Shown here: one piece after another, positions 6,762-16,002 of the stretch
Numbering within the stretch: the stretch's first letter is position 1
How the letters are laid out: the number at the start of each line of letters is the position of its first letter
Source of the DNA: Phycisphaeraceae bacterium
Lineage (GTDB): Bacteria; Planctomycetota; Phycisphaerae; Phycisphaerales; Phycisphaeraceae
Assembly (NCBI GenBank): GCA_020848195.1
Contig: JADLAP010000225.1
Location: 1 to 60,983 of the forward strand
Direction: 5' to 3'
Length of the DNA stretch: 60,983 nucleotides
Translations under genes and position numbers: made by a program
The notes under the pieces: generated by a model
The model's input: only the letters and a program-made list of their open reading frames with translations
Told to the model about the DNA's origin: nothing
The model's database searches: none

Positions 6762-8053
6762 GATTCGCCTTCGCTTTCCACCGCCTCGTGCTGCTCGTTC
6801 TTCATGATTTCACGCAGCACCACCGTGGCGAAACTGCCGCGATCCAGACTGAATGCCAGACGCAGGCATGCGCCGTGCTGATCGGTGTCCATCGACCACC
6901 GCGGCTGCTCCAGGAACACGCGCGAGGGCCTTCGCGTGCCCAGCGCCTTGCCCTGCGGCCCGCCGACCAGCGACGCCGGCGTCATGCCCTCGCTCGCCAA
7001 AGCCTCATGCTCCCACGTTCCCGGCACGCCCCCGGCGATCGTCACGTCATAGCCCCACATCGGCCCCGTGGGGGAAATCAGGTGCTGCGCCATGCGGCCT
7101 TCCGGCCCGTTTTCCAGTTCCGCCGTCATGGCGTCCACCGTGAACGTCGCCCGGCTGTCGTGCTTGAACGCCACGTCGCCATCGAGCAGATGATCGAGAC
7201 AGCCTTCGCGCAGCCGGCGGTCGAGGATGCGGTTGAACAGATCGCTCTGCCACGCGCTGACGAGAAATTCGCGCTGCTGGCCGTCCATGCGCATCACCGC
7301 ATGTTCCGGCGATCTGCCCTGCCTCAGCGCATCGAGCGCCTGCCGTTCGTGACGCATGGAGCGGGGCCAGCCGTTCAGTGCCGCCGCGTGATCGCCCCGG
7401 CCATACGCCTCCCTCGCGGCCTGGATCGCCGGCTGATCCACCGGCAGCGGCCCGCCCAGCATCAGGTCCAGCAGCTCCCGCCACTGACCCAGCAACAGCA
7501 TCCGGCCGAGCCGGGCATTCTGCTGACGGTAGCCGAATCGCTGCTGCCCGTAGTAGTTCGGCACGCCGACACGCTCCAGTTCACGCACGATCTCGCCCGC
7601 AAGGTCCGCCGCGTCGGGCTGCACCTCGCGGATGCGCAGGTCGAATCGGTTGGCCGCCAGATGGCCCCGGCGAAGCTTGTTGTCGTGACGCGCCGACCAG
7701 ATCACGCGAAAGGGCGAGTCGGCCAGACGGGACAGACCCTCGGCGTCCTCCGCTTCCCGGCCGGGCAGATGCACCGTGAAGTGCTGCCGCGACACCGCCA
7801 GCTTGTCCTTCAGCCCTGCGTAGCCCACCGCACCGCGACCGACGTGAAACGCCTTGGCCAGACGCCACACTGTTTCCATCGTCGAGGCGTGACGCTTCTC
7901 CACCAGCATCATCAGATGTTCGCCGCGCCCGCTGGCCGGATAGAGCGGAAGCTCCTCGACGATGAAGTCTTCCAGCCGACATCGGATGCGCCCGCCCACC
8001 CCAGGCAGCGATGCCGTCAGATACGACAGCGACGACGTGAGGGTGCAGGGCAT
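6758..8053 (-). CDS. truD: tRNA pseudouridine(13) synthase TruD
   Basis: Converts uridine 13 of tRNA(Glu) to pseudouridine. The 431-residue protein has the TruD signature: EDFIVEELP near 28-36, AGLKDKLAVSRQHF with the likely catalytic Asp at residue 83, and NYYGQQRFG near 165. The C-terminal half contains the TRUD insertion domain and ends with an acidic tail. The stop codon overlaps the start of mfnB. Upstream lies a nested inverted-repeat element that separates it from ilvE. No strong ribosome binding site is visible before the ATG at 8053, and a start a few codons later would not alter the fold. Pairing of truD with mfnB is not a functional association I know. Confidence 0.92.
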   Translation of the reverse strand: MPCTLTSSLSYLTASLPGVGGRIRCRLEDFIVEELPLYPASGRGEHLMMLVEKRHASTMETVWRLAKAFHVGRGAVGYAGLKDKLAVSRQHFTVHLPGREAEDAEGLSRLADSPFRVIWSARHDNKLRRGHLAANRFDLRIREVQPDAADLAGEIVRELERVGVPNYYGQQRFGYRQQNARLGRMLLLGQWRELLDLMLGGPLPVDQPAIQAAREAYGRGDHAAALNGWPRSMRHERQALDALRQGRSPEHAVMRMDGQQREFLVSAWQSDLFNRILDRRLREGCLDHLLDGDVAFKHDSRATFTVDAMTAELENGPEGRMAQHLISPTGPMWGYDVTIAGGVPGTWEHEALASEGMTPASLVGGPQGKALGTRRPSRVFLEQPRWSMDTDQHGACLRLAFSLDRGSFATVVLREIMKNEQHEAVESEGES

Positions 8054-8070
8054 GACAGGGAAGATCCAAG

Positions 8071-8261
8071 GTGAAAAATCCGAATGTCCAAATCCGAATG
8101 ACGAATGACGAATGACGAATGAAAGGCATATTCACCACAACGGCACGACGAGCACGACGGCCCGCCTGAAAGACGTAACGATTTTCGTGATGGCCGTCGT
8201 GTCCGTTGTGGTGAATGCTGAGTCTTGTTTCGTCATTCGGATTTGGACATTCGGATTTCAC
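8071..8261. repeat. Nested inverted-repeat element, second copy of the two-shell design
   Basis: The outer arms are GTGAAAAATCCGAATGTCC continuing to 8105 and its complement at 8228-8261; they pair over about 33 bases with a two-base indel. The inner arms are ATTCACCACAACGGCACGA from 8130 and the complement GTCGTGTCCGTTGTGGTGAA at 8196-8215, with an eight-base insertion. The outer sequence is built from GAATGACGAATGACG units and is unrelated to the element at 5265, yet the architecture and total length (191 bp) are the same. It fills the whole gap between truD and ilvE. Confidence 0.85.
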
Positions 8262-8271
8262 CGCGGGCGAT

Positions 8272-9156
8272 TCAATCCTCCGGCGCGTGGTTGGCGACCA
8301 GCTTGTGGAACGCCTCGCGGAGCCGGCCGGTGATCGGGCCGGGCTTGCCGTCGCCGATGACGCGGCCGTCGACTTTCGTCACGGGAACCACTTCCGCCGC
8401 CGTGCCGGTGAGGAACATTTCATCGGCGGTGTACAGGTCGTGCTTGGACAGGTCCATGTGCACCACGGGGATGCTCGTCGACCGCGCCAGGTCGATCACC
8501 GTGTTCATGGTGACGCCTTCGAGCACGCCGGCATGAAGCGGGGGCGTGATCAGCGTGGTCCGGCCATCCCATTTGCGAACCATGAAAATGTTGTCGCCCG
8601 TGCACTCGGCCACATAGCCCAGGTGGTTGAGCATCACCGCTTCCATCACCCCGGCGTCGAGCGCTTCCATCTTGGCCAGGATGTTGTTGAGGTAGTTCAT
8701 GCTCTTGATCCGCGGCGACAGCGCGGCCGGGTGGTTGCGCATCACCGACGACGTGATCACCGCCATGCCGTTGTCGTACATTTCCTTCGGGTACAGCGTG
8801 ATCGTGTCGGCGATGATGAACACGCCGGCCTTCTGGCAGGTGAACGGATTGAGGCCCAGCGTGCCCACGCCGCGGGTGACGCACAGACGGATGTAGCCGT
8901 TGGTGATGCAGTTGGCGTCGATGGTCTGACGCATCGCGCCCGTGATCTCGGCGGCCGAGTAGGGGATGACCAGGCGGATCGACCGGGCGGATTCCTCCAG
9001 CCGGTGAAGATGGGTGGCGCACTTGAAGATGCGCTTGCCGTAGACGCGGATGCCCTCGAACACGCCGTCGCCGTAAAGCAGGCCGTGATCGTACACGCTG
9101 ATCGCCGCCTTTTCGGCCGGGACCAGTTCGCCGTTGAGCCACACTTGTTTGGCCAT
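8272..9156 (-). CDS. ilvE: Branched-chain amino acid aminotransferase (class IV)
   Basis: PLP-dependent transfer of the amino group between branched-chain 2-oxo acids and glutamate. The 294-residue protein fits class IV aminotransferases: YDHGLLYGDGVFEGIR at 22-37, the PLP lysine in SPRIKSMNYLNN at K151, and ECTGDNIF and LTGTAAEVVPV in the cofactor-phosphate and substrate regions. Length is typical (about 290-310). The ATG at 9156 has an AAGGAAAG sequence upstream. D-amino acid transaminase is a close relative, but the EGIRVYG and GTAAEV motifs favour IlvE. The gene stands alone, 102 bases downstream of the STAS gene. Confidence 0.9.
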   Translation of the reverse strand: MAKQVWLNGELVPAEKAAISVYDHGLLYGDGVFEGIRVYGKRIFKCATHLHRLEESARSIRLVIPYSAAEITGAMRQTIDANCITNGYIRLCVTRGVGTLGLNPFTCQKAGVFIIADTITLYPKEMYDNGMAVITSSVMRNHPAALSPRIKSMNYLNNILAKMEALDAGVMEAVMLNHLGYVAECTGDNIFMVRKWDGRTTLITPPLHAGVLEGVTMNTVIDLARSTSIPVVHMDLSKHDLYTADEMFLTGTAAEVVPVTKVDGRVIGDGKPGPITGRLREAFHKLVANHAPED

Positions 9157-9258
9157 CGTCCGTTCGCTTTCCTTCGGATCGGAATGGGAAAAGTCGCGGG
9201 GGGAGATTATAGCGGGATGCGATGGAGCGGGTCGGGCCTGGCCGGGCCGGGAAAGGGA

Positions 9259-9606
9259 TCACATCGCCTTGGCTGCGTCGAGATCGGCGGCGATCTTGAA
9301 AACCATGTCCAGCCGGGCGATTTCGAAGATGCCCCTGACCTTCGGTTGCAGCGCGCAGACCACGAGCTGGGCTTTGTTGCGCATCTGCGTCTGCAGGGCT
9401 TCAACCAGCACAGCCACGCCGGAGCTGTCCATGTAGGGCACGCCGGCGAGGTTGATGATGAACTTCGCGGGCCGGTTCTTCAACGCCACCTGCACCGACT
9501 GCCGCAGGCTCGGCGACGAACTGAAGTCGATTTCGCCTTCGATCGTAAGCACCACGCCATGCTCGCACGGCTCGGTGTGACATTTGGCTGTTCGTGCTTC
9601 GACCAT
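9259..9606 (-). CDS. STAS-domain anti-sigma factor antagonist
   Basis: Predicted SpoIIAA/RsbV-type antagonist that binds and sequesters an anti-sigma kinase when unphosphorylated. The 115-residue protein is a single STAS domain. The conserved phosphoacceptor motif is YMDSSGVAVL, with Ser61 in the SpoIIAA Ser58 position. The ATG at 9606 is chosen for the GAGG about ten bases upstream; TTG at 9624 and ATG at 9618 are in frame. It follows the RsbW-like gene almost directly, so the two form a partner-switch pair. No PP2C phosphatase (RsbU-like) or target sigma factor is adjacent. Confidence 0.87.
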   Translation of the reverse strand: MVEARTAKCHTEPCEHGVVLTIEGEIDFSSSPSLRQSVQVALKNRPAKFIINLAGVPYMDSSGVAVLVEALQTQMRNKAQLVVCALQPKVRGIFEIARLDMVFKIAADLDAAKAM

Positions 9607-9624
9607 GATGAACCCCATCCTCAA

Positions 9625-10053
9625 TCAAGCGAAAGTGCGAAGGGTCAGTCGTACGCCGGGACATTCCACGCGGTGCTCGTACAAGACATCGGTCATGACC
9701 TCGTGCAGGATATGGACGCCCAGGCCTCCGGGCCGAATATCGTCCAGTTTCCGGCTCCGGATGCGGGACAGGTCCACGTCCGGGCACTGGTCTTCAATGA
9801 CGATCTCCAATCCCGGCCGGCCGTTACGCTGCACGTCGCCCAGCCGGATGCGGATCGGTTGATCGTCCCGGTTCCCGTAGCCGTGGCGGATGATGTTGGT
9901 CAGCGCCTCATCCACCGCCAGGACCACCTTCCCCGTCTGCTCTTCCGCCAGCCCCAGTTTCCGGGCCGCGGCGTCGATCGCCCCGCGCACCACGATCAGC
10001 CAGTCCGGACGACTCAGCAACGCGATCTCCATCGGGTGTTGCGTATCCGCCAT
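9625..10053 (-). CDS. RsbW/SpoIIAB-like GHKL ATPase (anti-sigma factor kinase)
   Basis: Predicted serine kinase that phosphorylates the adjacent STAS protein and may bind a sigma factor. The 142-residue protein has the GHKL N-box VDEALTNIIRHGY and the G-box GGLGVHI, and resembles the HATPase_c_2 (RsbW) family in length. The ATG at 10053 starts at the typical N-terminus and follows the lipoprotein stop by five bases; the longer frame upstream is the lipoprotein read out of phase. Gene order lipoprotein, kinase, antagonist on the minus strand suggests one operon. The target sigma factor is not known; the FliA-type sigma at 59.5 kb is far away. Confidence 0.85.
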   Translation of the reverse strand: MADTQHPMEIALLSRPDWLIVVRGAIDAAARKLGLAEEQTGKVVLAVDEALTNIIRHGYGNRDDQPIRIRLGDVQRNGRPGLEIVIEDQCPDVDLSRIRSRKLDDIRPGGLGVHILHEVMTDVLYEHRVECPGVRLTLRTFA

Positions 10054-10058
10054 CGGGA

Positions 10059-10406
10059 TCACCTTGTCGCAAACCTGCCTTGCCGGTACGCCTGTTCCCA
10101 GGCCGCCAACGCCTTGTCCCGCTCGGCCGGCGAAGCGTACGGATTGTAGCCTAGGCGCTCGCCGGTGATCCGCTCCAGCGCGGCAATCGCCAGCATACGC
10201 TCGCCCGGATCGCTGCTGGACAGCAGGGGGATCAGGTCGGGGATCGCTCGCAAGTCTTTCGTGTCGCCCGCCTGACGGATGGCGTACAGCCGGTCCGCCG
10301 GGTCGATCGAGCGAAATCCCAGCGCCCCGCGCGGCGGCGTCGGCGAGCACGCGCCGGCGAGCGGGCCAAGCATGCCGAGCAGGAAGATGCAGAACAGTCG
10401 CCGCAT
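10059..10406 (-). CDS. Small HEAT-repeat-like lipoprotein
   Basis: A 115-residue predicted lipoprotein. The N-terminus MRRLFCIFLLGMLGPLAGAC is a lipoprotein signal with LAGAC as lipobox, Cys20 being the lipidated residue. The mature part holds about one HEAT-like unit (PADRLYAIRQAG and DPGERMLAIAALERITG) and a charged C-terminal helix. HEAT repeats usually bind proteins. Its position immediately before the RsbW-like kinase suggests it may feed an envelope signal into the partner switch; this is inference from neighbourhood only. Confidence 0.7.
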   Translation of the reverse strand: MRRLFCIFLLGMLGPLAGACSPTPPRGALGFRSIDPADRLYAIRQAGDTKDLRAIPDLIPLLSSSDPGERMLAIAALERITGERLGYNPYASPAERDKALAAWEQAYRQGRFATR

Positions 10407-10593
10407 GGCATGATGATAGTCGAGAGGGACACGCTATGCCGGACTCGCAGAGCTGTCCCTTATCTCCAGGAGCCGCCCAATCTCGTCGTTCCGCCATCGC
10501 AAGACCCCGCGGATAGGGCGAAGACGCCCCATCCGCGGGCTTTGCCCGGCACCATGGACCGACCCAAGCCCGCGGATGGCCCGTCCCCCGTCT

Positions 10594-12117
10594 CTTGCTG
10601 TTACCCACATCCTCTGGGGTCTTACCCGGAGGACAAATGAGCGCCGAGCATGATCAGTTCAAAGCTCTGCCAACCGCGCCAGGCGCGCAGCCAGCCGACA
10701 GGACCGTCCCCCTTGCGGCCGGGATGGCCACCCAGGCGGCCGATGCCGCGCCAGAAGCCGCCGACGGTCAGCGTGCGCGCAGGTCGCTGGAGGTAACGGG
10801 CCATCACGCGCACCATCGGCTCCTCGAACATCTGCCTCGCCGGCATGTCGGGCTGATTCCGCGCCACGAACTTCAGTTGCAGCAGCCAGATCGCCAGCAC
10901 GCTCAGCAGGCCGATCAGCGGCTCCAGCCGCTCGGCGTTTTCCAGCCGCCGCATTTCGACCTGGCAACCCGTCTTCTCGCATTTGTGGAACTCCTCGATC
11001 ATCCAACGCAGGCCGTAGCCCCGCGCCGCAAAGCCCAACATCCGATCCGTGTCACAGGCCAGGCTGGTGCAGAGCACCCACTCCAGCGGATCGCTTCCCG
11101 CCGGCGGATACTCCTCCCACACCCGCACCACCCGGCATTCCACGGGATCGCTCTGGCGGTAGCGCGGTTCGCTCCGCGAGGGGCGCAGCTTGACCGCGCC
11201 GCCGCTGACGCACACCGTCACCTCTTCAGGAACGTCCGCCGGCCGTCGGCGAATCGTGACCGTCTGCCGGATACGCACCGGCAGACTCCGGGCATGAGGC
11301 AGCAACCGATCCTCTCCGGCGGGCGTGAGGATACGCCGATCCTGACACACGCGAATCAGCCAGTCCGTGCCCTGTCGCCGCGATTCGTCATACACGCCGA
11401 ACAGATCCTCGCCGCGATCTCCCACATGCACCCATTGCACGCCTGGTGGCGGCTTGCCGATAGCGGCAATGGCGGCGACCCACCAGTACGACTCCCGTTC
11501 CTCCGGCGGCACGGCCCGCCGTCCGCTTCAATTCGCATGCGAGCCTTGGAGGCGATCCGTGCGCAGGTGGTGCCGCTGATACATCAAGCCCAACGGCCTC
11601 CGCGTGGTCGGATCGGCCGCCAGCACGTTCCGCTGATGCAGGCCCCGCAACGATCCTCCTTCGCCCATCGGTCCCAGTCCCCGGCAGACGCGGTGGGTGG
11701 TGAAGTTCAGCACCGTGGTGTCCTGCAACAGGAAGACCATCGGAATCCCGCCGGCCGCCGCGCGGGTCTGGTCAAATTGCGGCTGGCAGACCGCCGCGTG
11801 CGTGACGCCTTCGGCATCGAAAAGCCGGTAGGCGGCCTTCATGTCCGCGCCGCCGCCGGTCTGCTGGGGAATGCTGCCGCTGGTGTTGCCGGCCATCCTC
11901 GCCGCCAGCTTCACCAGGCGGCGTGTCCGTCGGCGATCACCCAGGTCCGCCGCGGCAAACTGCGACTGGGCCCATTGTTCCCGGTCCGCCAGCGCCAATG
12001 TGTCTTCCATGACCGCGACCTCAAAGTAAAAGCCAGCTCCACGCCCCGGCATCCGTGCCGGGGCGCTGAATCAACTCGTGCTTTGATTATCGGCAGCCAG
12101 ATGTGGGTAACAGCAAG
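10594..12117 (-). mobile_element. IS4-family (Tn5/IS50-like) insertion sequence
   Basis: Perfect 18-bp terminal inverted repeats, CTTGCTGTTACCCACATC at 10594-10611 and its complement at 12100-12117, bound a 1524-bp element. Inside is a single transposase frame on the minus strand of the Tn5 type, broken by one stop codon. I could not find a convincing direct target duplication in the flanking GC-rich sequence, so the insertion is probably not recent. It lies between the partner-switch genes and the SDR gene. Confidence 0.85.
10622..12010 (-). pseudogene. Tn5-type transposase broken by an in-frame stop
   Basis: The first part, from ATG at 12010, has the Tn5 N-terminal domain: FAAADLGDRRRTRRLVKLA, the GSIPQQTGGGADMKAAYRLF segment and the first catalytic Asp in LLQDTTVLNF. 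After a TGA at 11530-11528 the same frame resumes with PPEERESYWWVAAIA, carries the second catalytic Asp in VHVGDRGEDLFGVYDE, the YGLRWMIEEFHKCEKTGC motif with the catalytic Glu, and ends at 10622. All three catalytic residues are present and the two parts are in the same phase, so a single nonsense change (or a sequencing error) separates them from an intact enzyme of about 462 residues. Confidence 0.85.
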
Positions 12118-12327
12118 CCCCTGGGGGCGGGTCTTCCGCGGGGCCTTCGGACGGCGAAATGGAGATGTGTATAAGGGTCAGCTCACAGAGTCCGGCATTG
12201 ACGTGAGGAATCAATACCCATTGTGAACAGGCACAGAGTCGATCTCTGGCGGAGTATTTCGGTCGACGCCATCCTCGCGGCAATCTATCATCGGTTTCAC
12301 GCAAAACAGCCCAGAAGGTGAAACATC

Positions 12328-13266
12328 ATGTCCACCTATGTCGTCACAGGCGCGTTTGGGTATTCAGGCCGATACATCGCCAGCCGGCTTCTTGCCGCCG
12401 GCCACGAGGTTCGCACGCTGACCAATTCACCGAAGCGACAGCACTCTTTCGGCGATCAGATCGCTGTGTTTCCCCTGTGTTTTGATGATCCGCAAGGTCT
12501 GGCACATGCGTTGAACGGAGCTGACGTGCTGATCAACACCTACTGGGTTCGCTTCAACCATCGTCTGTTCACGCACGCCCAGGCGGTGGCGAACACGCGC
12601 AAGCTTTTCGCGGCTGCGAAGGCTTCCGGCGTGCAACGCATCGTCCACGTCAGCATCACGAATCCTTCCGAAACCAGCAAACTGGAATACTTCAGCGGCA
12701 AGGCGAAGCTGGAGCATGCGCTGGCGGACCTGGGCGTGCCCTATTCCATCCTCCGGCCCAACGTGCTGTTCGGCGGACGGGACATTCTCGTCAACAACAT
12801 TGCGTGGGCGCTGCGTCATCTGCCGATTTTCGGCGTGTTTGGCGATGGCGCGTACAAGCTGCAGCCGATGCACGTGGAGGACTTCGCGGACCTGGCTGTG
12901 CGGGAAGCGGTCGCCACGGGCAATCGCACGATTGACGCCATCGGGCCGGAGACGTTTACATATCGCGAGCTGGTGAAACAAGTAGGCGAGATCATCGGCA
13001 AACGAAGGATGATCGTGGGCATGCCACCGAGTCTGGGCTATGTAGCCGCCACCATCATCGGCTGGTTCGTCGGCGATGTGATGCTCACGCGGGATGAGAT
13101 TGACGGATTGATGCAGGGATTGCTATCCACCGATTCGCCCCCGGCCGGTCCCACGCGGCTGACGGACTGGGCGCGCCAGCACGCCGATGAACTGGGCCGG
13201 TACTATGCCAGCGAAATGGCCCGACGACGCAACCGGCTCAGCGCCTACGAACAGTTGCAAGGTTGA
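12328..13266 (+). CDS. NAD(P)-binding atypical SDR protein (NmrA/NDUFA9-like)
   Basis: A 312-residue Rossmann-fold protein. The N-terminal nucleotide-binding loop is VTGAFGYSGRYIASRLL at 6-22, followed by a typical NAD(P)-binding pattern, HVSITNPSE in the active-site strand region, YFSGKAKLEHAL (an atypical YxxxK-like site) and LRPNVLFGG. A hydrophobic helix near residues 235-250 (GYVAATIIGWFVGDVML) could touch the membrane. Related proteins act as nucleoside-sugar epimerases, quinone-associated subunits or redox sensors; the substrate here is unknown. The start ATG follows AGAAGGTG. The insertion sequence lies upstream and a beta-helix gene on the other strand downstream. Confidence 0.75.
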   Translation: MSTYVVTGAFGYSGRYIASRLLAAGHEVRTLTNSPKRQHSFGDQIAVFPLCFDDPQGLAHALNGADVLINTYWVRFNHRLFTHAQAVANTRKLFAAAKASGVQRIVHVSITNPSETSKLEYFSGKAKLEHALADLGVPYSILRPNVLFGGRDILVNNIAWALRHLPIFGVFGDGAYKLQPMHVEDFADLAVREAVATGNRTIDAIGPETFTYRELVKQVGEIIGKRRMIVGMPPSLGYVAATIIGWFVGDVMLTRDEIDGLMQGLLSTDSPPAGPTRLTDWARQHADELGRYYASEMARRRNRLSAYEQLQG

Positions 13267-13284
13267 CGCGGCTCCCCGCGGTTT

Positions 13285-15051
13285 TCATTCCGCCTCCAGA
13301 CGGATGAAATCAAGAATCTGATACTCGCCCGCCAAGGCATAGCCGCTGCCCGCTCGGCCCGTGCTGTGAAGGCCAAGCGGAAAATACTTGATGGTAAACG
13401 TGCGCTTTCCGCCTTTGAGGTCGAACAGCTTCCGAATATCCTTGGCACCGTATTCAAAGCACGGCGACTGGTGCGATTCAAACAGCATTACCATCCGTTT
13501 CGTTTCGTCATCAATGATCTTGATGGCGAAGCCCGACGGCATCACCACGCCCGCATCGAGTTTCTGGTCGGCTGCTCGTTCCGGCACGCCGGCGGGACGC
13601 GAATCGGGGCCGCCGGGGTCTTTCTGCTTCCAACTGATCCACGGCGTTCGGTCGAGATCAATCTCGACGTGGCGGATCAGCACATGCGGCCATCGGCCCT
13701 GCGGCGTGCGGTGCATGAACACCACGTCATCTCCCACCTCCGCCATGGCGATGTACTGGCTGTTCCGGATCGTCGTGGCGTCCATATGATCATCGCAGTC
13801 CCATTTTGCGTTGCGAGGACTCAATTCGATGTAATCCTTGGAGTCCACCTTCTGCTTGTGTTCGCCAGCTACGGCGGGCGTCCGCGGCTGGGGCGGCAAC
13901 GCTTTGATGATCGTCACGACTTTCGCGAGCATCGCCTGGGTATCTTCCGCGCTTAACTGTCCCTCGATCGGCTCCGGACTCGTGTCGCGGTCGCGGGCGG
14001 CCTTGAGCAACGCCTGCGCGGCGGGATCGTCGCTGTACTCACCGCTGTTGTGCTGAAGGTCGAACTGCAGGACGCCGGGGCGCGCGTGAGCGAAGTAGTT
14101 CATCAGGTCGCCGGCTTTCGGGCCGAACATCACGGCGGGCACGGTGAGCTGGCAATTGCGGATCGTCAGCAGGTTCGGGATTTCCTCGAGATAGATGGCG
14201 CATTTGCGTCCGCTGCCCTGCGCTGAAATCCAGCAATCGTCGAGAACGACGGAAAGGCCCGCCATGTCCTTGCTGAGTGCCGCGAAGTTATAGACCGGCG
14301 TCATGCCGCCGAACTCGCCGCCGAAACGAAACCCGCGGCACGAAAGCGTGGAATAGTTGTCGATCCAGCGGTCGTCCTTTCCCGTGACCAGCGGAACGCC
14401 GAGAATATTTTCGCACGTCATCTTGCCGCTTTTATTGACGATCGCCGCTTTGTTGTTCATCCAGGCGGTGGTGATCCAGCATTCGCTCAACGTCGTCTGG
14501 TCGCACACGGTGTAGAGAACCTGTTCGCAGCCCTGAAAATGGCAGCCAGCGACGACGAGATGCATCGGATTGCTCTCATCCTCCATATAGATGGCGATGT
14601 CGGACGACTCGTTGAAGCTGCAGTTCCGCACCTGCATGAGACCTTGATCGACGCGGTGGTTGCGCATGTTGAGTTGCTTCGCGCCGCCTCGCAGGCCGAT
14701 CCCGCTGATGTTGCCGCGCCATGCGAATTTGACGTGGAAAATGTCCTTGTCTTTCGTTGATTGCGCGATCGTGGAAAGGTTCATCCCGTCGCCGCGAATC
14801 CAGGGCGCGTACATGGTGATGGTGTCTGTGATCCTGTATGCGCCTGCGGGAAAGTAGACGGGTTTGCCCGTGTCGAACGCTTTTTGAATCGCGGCGGTGT
14901 CATCCACCCCGCCGTTGCCCACAGCCCCCATTTCCTTGACGTTGACGTAGCCTCCCATGTCCTGAGCATGCAGAGCCGCACAGGTGAACGAACATATACA
15001 TAACGCGACAATCCGGATTGGAGCGTCAACCATTGAAGTGTGTTTTCCCAT
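13285..15051 (-). CDS. Secreted pectate-lyase-3-like beta-helix protein
   Basis: A 588-residue exported protein. A signal peptide (APIRIVALCICSFTCAALHA) is followed by VNVKEMGAVGNGGVDDTAAIQKAF, the start of the pectate lyase superfamily 3 domain, with PVYFPAGAYRITDTI soon after. The right-handed beta-helix continues with repeated short strands (for example VRNCSFNESSDIAI and VVAGCHFQGCEQV) to about residue 320. The C-terminal 250 residues are not assigned. Such proteins may cleave or bind polysaccharide, or act as phage-like spikes; the catalytic residues cannot be set. An alternative ATG at 15033 begins just before the signal peptide. It is convergent with the SDR gene. Confidence 0.75.
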   Translation of the reverse strand: MGKHTSMVDAPIRIVALCICSFTCAALHAQDMGGYVNVKEMGAVGNGGVDDTAAIQKAFDTGKPVYFPAGAYRITDTITMYAPWIRGDGMNLSTIAQSTKDKDIFHVKFAWRGNISGIGLRGGAKQLNMRNHRVDQGLMQVRNCSFNESSDIAIYMEDESNPMHLVVAGCHFQGCEQVLYTVCDQTTLSECWITTAWMNNKAAIVNKSGKMTCENILGVPLVTGKDDRWIDNYSTLSCRGFRFGGEFGGMTPVYNFAALSKDMAGLSVVLDDCWISAQGSGRKCAIYLEEIPNLLTIRNCQLTVPAVMFGPKAGDLMNYFAHARPGVLQFDLQHNSGEYSDDPAAQALLKAARDRDTSPEPIEGQLSAEDTQAMLAKVVTIIKALPPQPRTPAVAGEHKQKVDSKDYIELSPRNAKWDCDDHMDATTIRNSQYIAMAEVGDDVVFMHRTPQGRWPHVLIRHVEIDLDRTPWISWKQKDPGGPDSRPAGVPERAADQKLDAGVVMPSGFAIKIIDDETKRMVMLFESHQSPCFEYGAKDIRKLFDLKGGKRTFTIKYFPLGLHSTGRAGSGYALAGEYQILDFIRLEAE

Positions 15052-16002
15052 GCTTGATGTGCTTTCGTTGAAAGGGAACTGGATTCCATGCGGACCGGGA
15101 TCAGGGGTTTGGAGAGTGTGCGGGTTTCACAGGGATGGGTTGCGTTTCCGCGCTGTCGCCACGCCCTGCATGGAGATATCGACTCGACGACCATCGCATC
15201 GCTTCAGGACCCGCATCGGCGTCTCCCGACCCAACAACGTCAACGGCCTCGCCGTCACGATGGCCGACCACGCGAAAACCATGCGGAACAACGTGAAGCA
15301 TGTGCGATCAACCAGGAATCCGGCCTCAAAAGGAACAATTGAATCGAATCATTTGAACCTCTGGCATTGTACCTGCCGGGCTGACGAAGAACAAGTCGAT
15401 GCGACTAATTGCCCGCATAATTCCACGTCAAGTCCCATCAGCCCCGCACAACAACGCAAGGCAACGGTTCAAATACCGCTTATTGATTCGATTTATTAAA
15501 AGCCTGTACAGGAAACCCTGATGAGGTCCGGCTGATCAGCGATGCGGCGGTAGTGGGTTGGCCGGACGGTTACGGAGATCGCCGCCGGAACGGGACGTTT
15601 CGCGTAACCCTTTGACGGCAACGGGATGCGACAACGCCCGACGGCTGATGCCATCGGACGTTCGTGTTGACTGAATCACCGGCGAAAGTTCGCTGCAGTG
15701 AATGAAGCTCCGTGAGAGACAAATGAGGTTTTCTCACGGAGATCACGGAAATGAAAAACTCACGCCGAATCGCACGGAATGTCAATTGTCAAGCGTTGGC
15801 TCCTGTGTTCTCCGACTTTCATGCCAGATCGGGCACATCATTCATTCGCTGACTGGCCGGGAATCCGATCCGCCGCTCGCATTGGGTTCGCCAGGATCAC
15901 TCTTTGGAGGCTCGGAAATATGTACTTATCCCTTATTCGGCCCGGATCCCCCTTATTCGGACGCGGTTCGCTGCAGCGTCCTGGTTAGGCATCGTAGTCA
16001 TA
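15052..16002. other. 951-bp stretch with no convincing gene; one imperfect repeat
   Basis: Open frames here lack recognisable domains, good ribosome binding sites and consistent codon use. At 15708-15741, CTCCGTGAG and CTCACGGAG form 9-bp arms around a 16-base loop, followed by further CACGGA units to about 15777; this resembles intergenic repeats of the CTCACGGAG type. A direct repeat CCTTATTCGG occurs near 15931 and 15951. The promoter of the beta-helix gene should lie at the left side. Nothing else was recognised. Confidence 0.5.

Noticed and set aside
6788-8074. 428-codon open frame on the plus strand
   Set aside because: Antisense of truD, with His/Arg-rich low-information sequence.
10595-12226. 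543-codon open frame on the plus strand
   Set aside because: It is antisense to the Tn5-type transposase and runs across both terminal repeats.
15440-15495. Possible tRNA T-arm (GGTTCAAATACC-like)
   Set aside because: The T-stem does not pair, and no anticodon arm or acceptor stem could be built around it.
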